This document shows, piece after piece, positions 10,560-20,903 of a stretch of 64,000 bases of DNA. The stretch is from Myrica gale (taxonomy: Eukaryota > Streptophyta > Magnoliopsida > Fagales > Myricaceae). A program made the translations under genes and the position numbers. The stretch spans positions 8,564,501 to 8,628,500 of the forward strand of contig OZ005613.1 in NCBI GenBank assembly GCA_963930655.1. Reading direction: 5' to 3'. How positions within the stretch are numbered: position 1 is the stretch's first letter; each line of letters opens with the position of its first letter. The notes under the pieces are model-generated. The model made no database searches and had not been told where the DNA came from. It saw only the letters and a program-made list of their open reading frames with translations.

Positions 10560-11250
10560 ACACAATTTTGAATATTCAAAAAATTTATCAGATTGTAGTT
10601 TTTTTAATAATAATTTTATATTTTTGTAGTTATATATTTTTAGTAAATTATAATTTGTATGATTTGTTATATTTTTTTATAATATATTACATGTACTTTA
10701 ATTGTATAAATTAAATTCACAATATTTTTTTTAGAAATAAATAATATGTCCTAATTAATTAGTCTTATATTACAAATTATAGTAATATAATTGTTAATTA
10801 TAATCAATAAAATATTAAATTACTATAAAAACTATGATCAGATATTAAGTTATGTACTTTAATTGTATAAGCTAATTCATCTCACAATATCTTTTTGTTT
10901 GAAATTAAATAATATGTTATAATTAAATATTATTATATTACTAATTATTACAAATATATATGCTCATTATAAGCATGTGATAATAGATGTCTAAAATATT
11001 TAGATTTAGTCAATAAAAATACAATTACCATAACAATCATAGATATAACTTTCATAACATTATTTCTAATTCAATATAACAACTTTAATATTCATAACAC
11101 TCTCTCTAATTCCATATTTTATTAAGTAGGTCTCCTAATTTTTTTTAAACACGTGACAAACACAAAATTATGTATTAAAAGAAATAAAATATTCAATAAA
11201 ATAATTATTAATATTAAATAACATATAATTTTTTTTCCAATCATATCTAT
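10560..11250. other. CACTA-1 AT-rich backbone, right side
   Basis: A very AT-rich stretch with no gene. The part around 10840-11000 is clearly similar to 55848-56045 in CACTA element 2 (shared run TTAAGTTATGTACTTTAATT), so it is transposon backbone, not captured host DNA. Confidence 0.7.
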
Positions 11251-11741
11251 AGCGCCGGTTTTTATAGGTATGCCTTTAGCAGCGGTTTGTCTCAAAAACC
11301 GCTGCTAAAGGTACGAGATACAGCGGCGGTCAGTATAACCGCCGCTATAGACCCGATTTTTTTAGCAGCTCATGCGGACGCAACCGCTGCTAAAATAAAA
11401 CCCTATAGCGGCGGTCACGGTGACCGCTGCTACAACGTGGATATATATCTGCGGTTTTAAGGTCTATGAAGACCGCAGCTACAGGTGTCACTTTTAGCTG
11501 CTTTTTGAGGGAAACGCTGTTAAAGGGGGGTCTAGTGACCGCCGCTAAAGACCCCCCTTTAGCAGCGGTTAGCAAAAAAATGTCGCTACATAGGGTCTAT
11601 AGCGGCAGTCGAAAAAAGACCGTCACTATAGACCCCATTTAGCAGCGGTTTGTGCAAAAATGCCGCGAAAAACACCCTATAGCGGCGATTTTAGCGACCG
11701 CCGTTAAAAAGACCGCCGCTATAGACCTTTTTTTTGTAGTG
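11250..11741. repeat. CACTA-1 right subterminal repeats and TIR
   Basis: Many copies of AGCGGCGGTC, AGCAGCGGTT and their complements, ending in CTATAGACC, a T run and TTTTTGTAGTG. This mirrors the left end and closes the element at 11741. Confidence 0.85.
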
Positions 11742-11908
11742 AGTACACGTAACTTTTTATTTGTACGATAACTTTTTTTTCTTCCAACAGTAGTTAAAAT
11801 ATACAAGTACGCGTAGTAACGGAAGCAATTATATAAAGGTTAACTACATACCAATAGCAATCTAGTATAAGAAACTTACGAACAATAATTCAGAAACAAA
11901 ACTAGTAT

Positions 11909-12335
11909 AAGGCTCTATTTGTTTCATTGAATTTTGCTTTTCGTAAAGTATCTTACTTATTTTCGGATGTTTGGATGTCACGTAAAATTGTAGTCAACGT
12001 AAATGAGTTTCAGTCAACGTAAACTGTAGCCTAAGTTTCCGGAAAGTGTTTTCTTTTTTAAAAGTCCTGAGTCCTCTTTCACTACATGGTGGGGGTTGTA
12101 TGTTGACGGTGATCTTCCTTTGAAGGTGTGAGAACCAGGTCGAATTTCTGAATGCATGTTCTTGAATTATTGAACCCCTGGTTGGCATTATTCCGGGACT
12201 GGGGAGTCAAACATTGAAAACTATTTTTTAGACAAACAAATACCGTAAATTATACTACTTTACTGAAACTAATTGCATATGAAACTGCTTTACAAAAAAA
12301 AGCGCTTTACAACTAAACAAAATGACTCTAAAAGA
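11909..12335. mobile_element. Possible MITE (unclassified)
   Basis: GGCTCTATTTGTTTCATTG at the left and the complement of AGAGTCATTTTGTTTAG at the right look like imperfect terminal inverted repeats about 420 bp apart. Such ends resemble hAT-like plant MITEs. A clean target duplication was not found, so boundaries are approximate. Confidence 0.35.
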
Positions 12336-13039
12336 AATTATTGACTCATGAGTTAAAGTTCAAGGATTTACAACTCCAACTAGTTTTGGATTATATACAT
12401 CTTAATATTGAGCCCACACGGCCAAAACAAAAAAGATGTAAAAGAAATTGTCCTTCTACAGTGAATTTTATTTTCATGTACATCACAAAATATATCCAAC
12501 GACTACAACTAAACTAATACTCCTTAGTCCTTGTTGGTACTTTAGTTCACAATTAAAATTTTGATATCACAAAAAATGTTTAAATGTTTCAGTGAAGATC
12601 TTTAAAGACCAAAATGAGAATGGTGAAAATATTCAAACTTTTAAGAATAAAGAGTTCAAGATTTGAAGACTGGAAGACCTTTAAATTAATTATTGTAACT
12701 TTTAAGCTCGTTATTTAAGCTAAACTTGATCACACACGTAAAACAAATAGTTTTCTGATACGCTAAGGAAAAAAAATAATTTTCTGATACCATAAAGACT
12801 GACGTGCAAGAAAAGAATTATTAAATTACGTTCACTTGATGAGATCAGAACTCGTTTTAATATTCTTAATTATACAACACTACACTTTCTAATATGGGAA
12901 TAGCATATTTGTGGGGCTGCCTACATTAATTGAAGGCAATGATGCCTTTTATAGCTTGTCAGACTACCGTATTTGCTAACATTCAATGGTGGGAGCGGTT
13001 GTTTCTTTTCCTTGTGTGGCTCTCATCTTTCACCCTTGG
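12336..13039. other. No recognisable feature
   Basis: AT-rich intergenic DNA. The end of this stretch, from about 12930, may contain the poorly preserved start of the MATE exon that follows, but I could not read MATE motifs there. Confidence 0.4.
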
Positions 13040-13213
13040 AGAGTTGTCTTCTTTTCCTTACGCGGCTCAACTCTTTCCTTATCAATCTCGACTGAGTGCA
13101 TTTGGAATTATCTTGATGACACAACTTTTTTCTAGGCCATGTCGATAAACTGGATCTCGCTGCGTATGCGGTTGTTGAAACTATTATTGTACAATTAGTA
13201 AATGGGATATTGG
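13040..13213 (+). pseudogene. MATE transporter pseudogene, exon 1 part
   Basis: The plus strand reads SRLSAFGIILMTQLF and, after a one-base insertion, GHVDKLDLAAYAV and VNGIL. This corresponds to TM1-TM2 of plant MATE (DETOXIFICATION) efflux carriers, which show GH(L/V)..L.LAAYA...VNGILLGMSS. The exon ends at the donor ATATTG|GT, exactly where a hAT element (13214-14720) has inserted; the donor is restored on its far side (TTG|GTAAGC at 14726-14732). With 14976-15292 it forms a broken paralogue of the MATE gene at 33703-37265. The frameshift and two insertions make it non-functional. Confidence 0.75.
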
Positions 13214-14720
13214 CAGTGGCGGAACCAGGAATGAAAACCAACCCGGGTGAACTTTTAAAGTAAAATTACTGATTTTTTTTACACGTAATGTAAAAAATTG
13301 TTTTAGAGTTACAATATCAAAACATTAAAGACTAAAAACATTAAAAATATTGAATTACACATACTGTACTATGTACTACGAGATATTTCAATGGCAAACA
13401 AGATATTTCAATAATAAAAAAGTGTTGGCACCAAATCTAACATTTGAACAATTAAGAATAATAGCAAACAATATTGGGCTCAACTAAGGTTGTTCTAGGT
13501 TCAACAACATCACAATCCAACCTAAAAACTACTACAGAAATAACATCTCTTCCTCCGGTTTAATTCACAATCCAGTCTAGAGTTAAGCAAGAAATGAAAA
13601 ACAAGTTTTAAAGAAAGGAAATTACATACCGCAAATGTCCTTCCAGCAAATAAGCAAGTATATTGGCAAAGTTCAAATGTGCTTCCAGCAATGGATTTTG
13701 ATCTTCACTACACAAATCCACATAAAGAACAATAAGTTAACAAAAAATCGTGCAATTGACTACTCACGTTTTTGCATTAAAATACTAATAACCCACAGAA
13801 GGCCTGCCGGAGGAAATGGAAATAAGATTAAATTAAAGCATGCCCTTTTGATTATATCTAAATATTAGTGGAAATTTTAAGAAAATTAGAAAAATAAAGG
13901 AAAACCCTAAAGAAAGAGAAAAGAGGGAGGGAGTGGGAGTGGTATATTCTAGCCATGATTGGTTCAAGGGAGGCATATTCAGTTGCAAGAGAGAGAGAGA
14001 GAGAGGGGAGGCGTAGACCGTTAGTTCTTTGGGAAGTATACTTACCACTTGCCAAAAAAAAAACATTGAAGAAGCAGTATCCCTCCCTCCTCCCCTTCCT
14101 ATTCTCTCTGAATAAATCTAAACCCGCCACCTGAAATAACGCTTTTATTAGAGCTGCCTGCAACCAACTGGTCCTACCATTACTCCTCCATCCACATCAA
14201 CAACCTTTTTGTTTCTCTTGTGAAGGGAAGAAGAAACAGCAGGGAACAGGCAGAAACACCCAACAAGACAACGTAGTGTTATCGTGAGAAATCTGGAACT
14301 GAGATCCTAATTTTTGAAGCTTAAAATGAAGCGCGCGCGCGCGAGAGAGAGACGGAATTGAAAACTCTAGTGAAGGCCCCTGGATAACCTTATGTTGGCC
14401 TGGAAGTTTTTCAAATTCTAAGAGGGGAGGATTAGACATTGAACACGGTCTTGGAAGACCACAGAAGGTTGCGCGACATCACGACATTGATCTGCTAGAC
14501 GTGATTGATTGTTGTCATGAATTTCTGAAAGGCCCGTCTCATTTGGACTCCTGGGGTTCTCCGAAAGATAGCATTTACGTAACCTCTTTTCTCGCTCTGG
14601 TTTTTGAAATCGCATCACAGGAACAAATAATTCTTACTGGACTTTTGTATATGAATTTTTTTTTTCAGGGGCGGACCCCGGGCGGCCGCCCGGATTTGCC
14701 CGGGCCTGGGTCCGCCCCTG
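13214..14720. mobile_element. hAT-type non-autonomous element
   Basis: A 1,507-bp element with near-identical ends: CAGTGGCGGAACCAGG at the left and the complement of CAGGGGCGGACCCAGG at the right. It has a perfect 8-bp duplication GATATTGG (13206-13213 and 14721-14728), the length typical of hAT transposons. No transposase was found. Inside are an (AG)n run near 13988-14008 and a GC/GA run near 14330-14352. Several open frames on both strands match nothing I recognise. It sits on the exon-1 donor of the MATE pseudogene. Confidence 0.85.
14666..14720. repeat. GC-rich palindrome at hAT 3' end
   Basis: A 55-bp near-perfect palindrome, CAGGGGCGGACCCcGGGC at the left and GCCCGGGccTGGGTCCGCC plus CCTG at the right, in otherwise AT-rich DNA. 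Its right arm is the hAT terminus; its left arm is an inward copy of the same terminus, so it could form a stable hairpin. Confidence 0.8.
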
Positions 14721-14975
14721 GATATTGGTAAGCGGTTAATCATATATGCTTTACATTCACCAAAGTGTATCAACTGCATCTTATGCTCAATTCTCTCTTA
14801 TGGGTGCTTGTGGGAGGTTTTCGCTCATACTGATAACAGAATTTGTAGTTTTATTTTACCTTCTTCCTCATTTTTTTTTACAGATAGTATTGAAAACGGT
14901 ATCTTCCTTTAAATGAATTTTAAATGAATAAGGTCAACGGGGCTAATATGAGCTAATATTAATGTTTACATGTTT

Positions 14976-15292
14976 GAAGTTGGGCAGGTCGAGTGCCACG
15001 GAGATTATGGTGGCATTTGTTGTCCGAAACGTTAGGCATCCGAAATTTCGGGTATATTATAAAAAATTATAAATTAATAATTTTTTTACATTAAATAATT
15101 TATTATTATTATAATATTCATTTAAATCTTCTATCTCCTCACTTTTTCACTAACTCCCACAAAATATCTTAATTTTTTTACAAACCTCAATACCCAATAT
15201 TTCCACAACCCCAAAATTTCTACAAACAAGCACCACCTATATAAATATATGTGGGCAAGCTTTTGGAGCTGGACAACACCACAATGGTAGGT
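14976..15292 (+). pseudogene. MATE transporter pseudogene, exon 2 part
   Basis: After an acceptor-like TTTGAAG the plus strand reads LGRSSATEI, is broken by a 229-bp MITE, then continues CGQAFGAGQHH. The intact gene at 33703 starts its exon with LGMSSATETMCGQAFGAGQY at the same place. Downstream the similarity stops at about 15292, where a copia LTR begins. Together with 13040-13213 it shows that two MATE genes existed in tandem here. Confidence 0.8.
15009..15237. mobile_element. Small MITE in MATE pseudogene
   Basis: A 229-bp insertion with imperfect terminal repeats (GGTGGCATTTGTTGTCCGAAA at the left; the right end complement reads GGTGGTGCTTGTTTG). It has a 3-bp duplication TAT at 15006-15008 and 15238-15240. 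It interrupts the MATE exon between SATEI and CGQAFG. The 3-bp duplication suggests PIF/Harbinger, but the class is uncertain. Confidence 0.6.
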
Positions 15293-15545
15293 ATGGTATT
15301 TGTAAGAATAATGCTTTAAAAATTATTTATCGAAATAATAGTTTTTGAATGTCACATGTTTATATTTAATTATTGAGTCATATGATGTGACATAAGATGT
15401 TACATAGATATTATTGAGTGACATTGTAGGAGAGTCATGCCAATGATAAATGAATCAAAGACGAGAAGTATGACTCTTCGATTCCTTGTTCACTTGATAT
15501 TTTGTTTTGAATTGAGGTACACATTGATGTACGATAGGTCTACAC
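15293..15545 (+). repeat. Copia-1-related LTR fragment
   Basis: Plus-strand DNA similar to the minus-strand LTR of copia-1. It shares, with small changes, GATGTTACATAGATATTATTG-like and GAGAGTCATGCC-like segments and the run TTGATGTACGATAGGTCTAC. It is cut at 15545 by the SIRE-type element, as copia-1's own LTR was cut by a SIRE-type LTR at 2790. Confidence 0.6.
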
Positions 15546-16264
15546 TAATATTTCTAGGATTAAAGCAACCCAAGAGGGGGGTGAATTGAGTTTCAAAACT
15601 TTTTAGAAATTTACCCTAAAGAATGTGTTTGCTAGCTACAAGTTTCACAAATGAGATTGATTGCAATAAAAGATTAAACACAAGAGTATGTATTGCAATC
15701 TAAATGCACAAGTGAAAACTTTAAAGCAAAAAACTAGTAGCACAAATAAAGGAGATGAAGGAAGAGAAGCAAACACAATATTTTAGGTGGTTCGGCAAGC
15801 CCGCTTACGTCCACCCCTCAAGCTCGTTTACCGAGCCTTGAGGTTTCTCCACTATTGTCCCTTCAACCAAGGGAAAGGTTTCCTTACACTTGAGCTTGAG
15901 AAAACCCTCTTCAAGCCTCAAGAACGAGTTTGACAACAAACCTCTTCAAACTCCTTCTTTCGATGAACAACCCTTACCGAAAGGACACAAGAGAATCACT
16001 CTCTTAGTAATGTATATGGTTGAATAAAATTTCCCTCTAAAACTCCTTTGATGGAGTAGATATTACAATAAGAAATAACTAGCTCTTAGGCTTCACACAA
16101 TAACAAGGATGTGAAAATGAAGATTATGTGTGATTGATGTTTGAATAAGGATTGGAAGGTTTTTGATCACTCTTAGACTTTGTAAAATGATTTTGGACGA
16201 TTGAGTTTCGTTCCAAAGTCATGGGAATGACTTTATATAGGCCTCATGAGAAAAAAAGCCAACA
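15546..16264 (-). repeat. 3' LTR of SIRE element A
   Basis: It runs from the degenerate end TAATATTTC to GCCAACA on the plus strand, with the polypurine-tract complement (ATCTCCCAC) at 16265-16273. It is nearly identical in reverse complement to 22855-23548. About 190 bp of U3, including the GGTCGACC array present in the other LTR, is missing between AAGCCAACA and CTCATGAG. Confidence 0.8.
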
Positions 16265-16594
16265 ATCTCCCACTTTTTGACGATGACAATAAATTAATTG
16301 ATCTTTCTCTTGTTGATCTTGTCTCCCCCTATTTTTTGTACTTTGATGTGGGGGTTTTTGGACATTTTAATACTTCATGGACACAAGTTAGTATGTAATA
16401 TGAAAGAATGACATATGAATAATAAAAAGGCTTTCATATCAAAATTAAGCAGTACATCAAAGTCTCAAAAGGGTACAGAGATACAAAAAGAGACACTAGT
16501 TCTTCTCCCCCTTTGTCATCATAAAAAAGAAATACATAAGGAAAGTGAAATCATAAACAACTTGACAACAAAATGAATGCATATGCGATGAGAA

Positions 16595-17189
16595 TCATGA
16601 TGGTGGAGGAAATCGGGCCATAAAAGTCCGCATGTCCTGAAAGAACTGCCTCTGATCCTCATGCATAGAAGTGATAATGTCATGAAGAAACTTCTGTTGT
16701 GCCTCATGCCTAGCAGTCATCCTTTGTTCAAAAGCGGTGAACCGGGAATCAAAGGAAGAGGTATGGTGGGGAGCTCTGGTAGGAGAAGGAATAATGGGAG
16801 GAGCATCAGCCAAATTAGCATCTATATCAAACTTCATTGCCTCAGCATCTACCCCATCACTAGTAGGCTCATCCTCAGCCTCAAAATCCTCATCAGCCTC
16901 CTTAGGCTCATCCTCATCACTATCCTGACGCTTAGGCACCCGAGTGTTTCTGGAATTTCGTTTATAGCCCATCCGGGTTAAAGTGTGAGTATCAAAATGC
17001 TCACACTTGGTCAAAATGTTTTGCTCTCGAGAATTGAGTACCACGCCAAAATTTCTAAAAATCTGGGTAAACAGCAAGCCATAAGGTAGATTCTTCTTAG
17101 ACTCACAAGTTGCTTCCATATGTTTGAGCATAATGTAAGGAATGTTGAAATTTTTCTCCTTCAGGAGACGCTCCAGCACAAAAACATCC
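16595..17189 (-). pseudogene. Extra transposon ORF, C-terminal half
   Basis: On the minus strand the frame continues VFVLERLLKEKNFNIPYIML, then LPYGLLFTQIFRNFGVVLNS, an acidic stretch (QDSDEDEPKEADEDFEAEDE) and a C-terminal part rich in Gln, Phe and Arg. It completes the ORF that starts at 19225 and is interrupted by the solo LTR 17190-18591. The domain resembles the 'putative plant transposon protein' found downstream of pol in some plant LTR elements. Its biochemical role is unknown. Confidence 0.65.
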
Positions 17190-18591
17190 TGAAAGTCTAA
17201 ATGACAACCCAAGAGGGGGGGTGAATTGGGTTTTACAAAAACTTGTCACTTTTTCGCTAAATAAGCAAATCTGAAAACTACCCCTCTTTAACAAATAATA
17301 ATGTTGATCTAAAAGTGTCTAATGCTATGCCAAATATAAGCAATGAATGATAAAACATAAATCTCCACAAATATGAATAAGTACTAAAATGTAAGAGAGA
17401 TAGAGTTAGAGGGATGACACCGTAGTTTTTAGGTGGTTCGGCCAAACACATGCCTACGTCCACCCCAAGGCAATTGACTTCCTTGGGCTTCCTCCACTAT
17501 TCTCCAAATAGCGAATACACCTTAGCTTCCCGGGTGCTAAGGAACCTTTACAAAACGTTTTGCGAGCTCACGCTTCAACTCTCACAAATCCTCACAACCT
17601 AGAGGATTTCTTCTATTCTAACAAGTAGGACCAAGTGTTTTCCGAGCTTACACTTTAACTCTCTTACAAATCCTCACAACCTAGAAGATTTCTTTTACTC
17701 TCACAAGTAAGACCAAGTGTTTTCCCAACACTCAAAGGTTTTACAAATAATGGCTACAAAGAAGGCTCTCTAAGCCGAATGAGCAAATAAAGATCTCAAT
17801 ACATGAGGAATGACTCTCTAAGCCGAATATGCCAATGAAAAGCTCAAATTGTATGGAATGGCTCTCTAAGCCAAATTAGCAAGTATGAAGCTCAATAAAG
17901 ATAAGAAGATAAGATTCTTGAAGCTCAATTAGGAGACTTTTTGAATCATTTGGCGTCACTCCAAGAAATCTGTAAAATCGCGCAATGTGTCGACACATTG
18001 ATTGTATGTGTTGACACATTGAACTTAGTCTTGAAATGTAAAGTCTCGGATGTTAGTTCAATGTGTCGACACCATGGTCCAATGTGTCGACACCTTCAAC
18101 ACTTAGACAAAAAAAATCATTTTGAAGGCCAGAAAATGCAAACTCTCGGGTGTTAGTTCAATGTGTCGACACTATGCTTCAATGTGTCGACACCATGCTC
18201 CAATGTGTCGGCACTTCCAACACTTAGCCAAAAAATAACTTTGAATCCTAGAAAATGCAAACTCTCGGGTAGTAGTGCAATGTGTCGACACCATCCAACA
18301 ATGTGTCGACACTTATAAGTGCTGGAGAGTTTTTCAGCAACTTCAAATTGTTCAATCCATTCCAAAACTTCTTTAAACACTTACAATATGAAAAATTGAT
18401 CTTATCAACTTATGTAATGGTGTTCAAGTGCACTTTATAAATATTTACGAGAGATAACCTCAATCCTTTTTAAAATACAAATTGGAAATTGTGGATTGAC
18501 AATGTAAAATCTAAAAGTCTTTGAAACTTAGAATATTTTGTTATCATCAAAATCATTTATTGATTGTTTGTAAAACAACCTTGGGCTAACA
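17190..18591 (-). mobile_element. Solo LTR, SIRE-type copia (nested)
   Basis: A 1,402-bp LTR starting TGAAAGTC and ending GGGCTAACA on the plus strand, with exact 5-bp duplications CATCC (17185-17189 and 18592-18596). Near its 3' side it carries the box AACCCAAGAGGGGGGGTGAA. Between 17985 and 18312 it holds an array of TGTCGACAC palindromes separated by about 20-100 bp. It splits the extra ORF of SIRE element A: the coding frame before and after the duplication joins cleanly. It is therefore younger than element A. Confidence 0.9.
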
Positions 18592-19225
18592 CATCCATAA
18601 AAGTCACCTCCTTTCGGTGTCCACCCCGAGGCATTAAGTTATGGGTGCAAATCAAATGAAGCAATCTCAAACGAATAGGTAATTGGTTGGCATGGATTTT
18701 TCTAGGTGCATCTTCTGCCACATCATCACCTAAGAGGTAAATTAAGGCTGTTCCATAATCAATGCCCTTACACACGGGCCAAGTCTTAAGCTCGTAAGCC
18801 CGAATCCCAACATGTGGGATACCCAAAATATCACCGAGAACTACTTCATTCAAAATAATATCCTGTCCCCCAACCTTACTCTTAACAGTAAACAAGCCTC
18901 TTGCTTCCCAACCAACAGACATGTTAGCGAAAAACATCCTAACATATTTGGGAAACACTTCGTTACCTATATCCAACAAATTTTGCCAACCTTGCTTCAC
19001 AAAAGGATGCTCAATCTCAAACTCCGAAAATGATTCTATATCCACTTTCCTACCCAACATGACTTTTCTATTTGAGAAGTCACTGTAAAATTTCGTAGCG
19101 CATTCATAATTACGGAAATTGTAATCAGGCTCACCCGAAGGAGCTGCTGATGAACGAGATGATCCCGCTTGCTCAGTGCTGCGTATGACAGCATGCTTTG
19201 TCCTTGGCATGATGATAGAACTCAA
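18592..19225 (-). pseudogene. Extra transposon ORF, N-terminal half
   Basis: A 222-codon open frame from 19225 on the minus strand; an internal ATG at 19210 (MPRTKHAVIRST) is an equally plausible start. It contains FYSDFSNRKVMLGRKVDIES, then VRMFFANMS and ILGIPHVG, the layout of the plant transposon protein domain found in LTR elements (often labelled Transposase_32). The first 12 bases past the insertion are read through into the solo LTR. The original frame continued into 17189-16595, giving about 420 codons. Lineage-specific extra ORFs like this one are known downstream of pol in SIRE relatives. Confidence 0.65.
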
Positions 19226-19489
19226 GAATTTGAGAGAAAAGAGGCTGGAATCCGAAAAATTGGGGTTACGGTTTCAAAGAGGCTGAAATCCCTAAAAATC
19301 TCGGGCTGGATGGATTTTGATGTAAATAAACTCAAAAAGAGAGGGCTTAGACCAAAAATGATGATATGAGATGTTGAGGATCGATTTTATGGTAGGTTAT
19401 GGTGTTTTGGGAAGGATCTGAGAATGTTTGGATCGAGAGAGGCGAAGCGGTACACGGGAGGAGAGAGACCAGTCGACTGAAATGTGAAC

Positions 19490-19660
19490 TGCAATATATA
19501 TAGATTCGACGAGGCGGTCGACCGCTTGGTATAGCGGTTCAAGACCATCGACCGCTTGGTAGAATATGTTCTACTAACTGGCGACCGCTTAGTGTAGCGG
19601 TTCCACACAAACGACCGCTTCGTGTAGCGGTTCCACACGGTCGATCGCTACAGAGAACAG
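19490..19660. repeat. GGTCGACC / GCGGTT array
   Basis: A cluster of units such as CGGTCGACCGCTTGGT and GTAGCGGTTCCACAC in the untranslated gap between RNase H and the extra ORF of SIRE element A. The same kind of array occurs in LTR U3 regions at 3505-3680 and 22690-22830. Confidence 0.75.
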
Positions 19661-19735
19661 TCTCGAGAAATGAGGTTTCAAGGCCCAGAAGTGAAATGGA
19701 ATGATGCATTTGATGAATGTCAAACATGTAATAAG

Positions 19736-19977
19736 TCATAAAAGCATTTTAAACATGTTTAAAACATCAAAACAAAGAAAAAAAATCATGGAAAACAATG
19801 AGATAGAATACCAGAGAGCATTTGCATCTAAAAACCCAATATCTCGTCTACGATCACGAAATCTTTCATTACTCAAGGGTTTTGCGAAAATATCAGCTAG
19901 TTGCTGCTCAGTACTAATGAAATCAAGTGAGATGTCACTTTTTTGAATATGATGTCTCACTTCAATGTGTTTAGTCC
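19736..19977 (-). pseudogene. SIRE element A RNase H remnant
   Basis: The minus-strand frame reads HIEVRHHIQKSDISL-like sequence, then ISTEQQLADIFAKPL, the end of the copia RNase H domain. It follows directly on the end of the integrase frame, so the whole RT domain and most of RNase H were removed by one internal deletion with a junction near 19970-19980. Confidence 0.8.
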
Positions 19978-20903
19978 TTAAGTGTTGTATATGAAATCAG
20001 TTGGGCATCCTCACTTTGAGTGGGGTTAATGTTGATTTCAAGTCCTTCCATCTCCCCCTCAATTTCTTCAATATCTACACTTGCATTTTTCTCAAATGGA
20101 CGATTAGATTTATCAGAAGTAATATGCTTTGATTCTTCAACACAAAGAGTCATTTTGTTATAAACTCTATAAGCTTTGTTTGAATTAGAGTATCCAAGGA
20201 AAATTCCAACATCGGTTTTAGAATCGAATTTTCCATGGTTGTCTTTGGTATTTAAAATGAAGCATTTGCAACCAAAGACTTTGAAATAATGAATGTTGGG
20301 TTTTCTATCTTTCCAAAGCTCGTAAGGAGTTTTCTTCAAAGTGGGTCTCATAGATACCCAATTCAAAAGATAACAAGAAGTATTGACAGCCTCGGCCCAA
20401 AAATATTTTGGTAATTTGTTTTCATTCAAAATAGTTCTTGTCATCTCTTGAATAGTTCTATTCTTTCTCTCAACAACCCCATTTTGTTGAGGAATTCTAG
20501 GTGTTGAAAAATTATGCTCATAACCATTCATGCTACAAAATGATTCAAACTTCTCATTAACGAATTCACCACCATGATCACTTCTAATGGCCACAATGGT
20601 GTATCCTTTTGCGTTTTGCACCCTTTTTGAAAATTTGATGAATTCATGAATGACCTCATCTTTTGAAGCTAAAAACAAAATCCAAGTGAACCTAGAGTAG
20701 TCATCCACAATTACAAATGCATAGGACTTTCCACCAAGACTTTTTGTTCTTGATGGACCAAATAAATCCAAGTGAAGTAATTGTAGAGGTCTACTAGTTG
20801 AGATGAAGTTTTTGGATTTAAAAGAGGTTTTCACTTGTTTTCCCATTTGACAAGCTTCACAAACTTGGTCTTTTTCAAAATTTAACTTGGGTAGTCCATT
20901 CAC
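19971..20903 (-). pseudogene. SIRE element A integrase
   Basis: A 310-codon open frame covering the copia integrase. It has LHLDLFGP (first catalytic Asp), VDDYSRFTW, RSDHGGEF (second Asp), PQQNGVVERKNRT (catalytic Glu) and FKVFGCKCF, followed by GIFLGYSNSNKAYRVYN. All three DDE residues are present. The zinc part (CEACQMGKQ) is at the N-terminus. The frame ends at the deletion junction, so no RT follows and the element cannot move on its own. Confidence 0.88.

Larger units (their letters stand above)
7694..11741. mobile_element. CACTA element 1 (Pack-CACTA, non-autonomous)
   Basis: A complete 4,048-bp CACTA transposon. It starts CACTTCAAAAAAACC (one change from CACTACAAAAAAA) and ends TTTTTTTTGTAGTG, and the terminal inverted repeats extend to the first CTATAGCGGCGGTC box. 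The 3-bp duplication AGT is present at 7691-7693 and 11742-11744, as expected for CACTA. Both ends carry dense subterminal repeats. No transposase was seen. The inside holds exon fragments of several host genes, all on the minus strand, flanked by AT-rich backbone (8050-8250, 10560-11250) shared with CACTA element 2. It was probably mobilised by an autonomous relative elsewhere. Confidence 0.92.

Noticed and set aside
13833-14163. Minus-strand frames of 77-101 codons inside the hAT
   Set aside because: They cover (AG)n and pyrimidine-rich leader-like DNA; no domain or codon bias supports them.
17985-18312. CRISPR-like array of short palindromic repeats
   Set aside because: The repeats are too short, irregularly spaced and inside a plant LTR; CRISPR does not occur in plant nuclear DNA.
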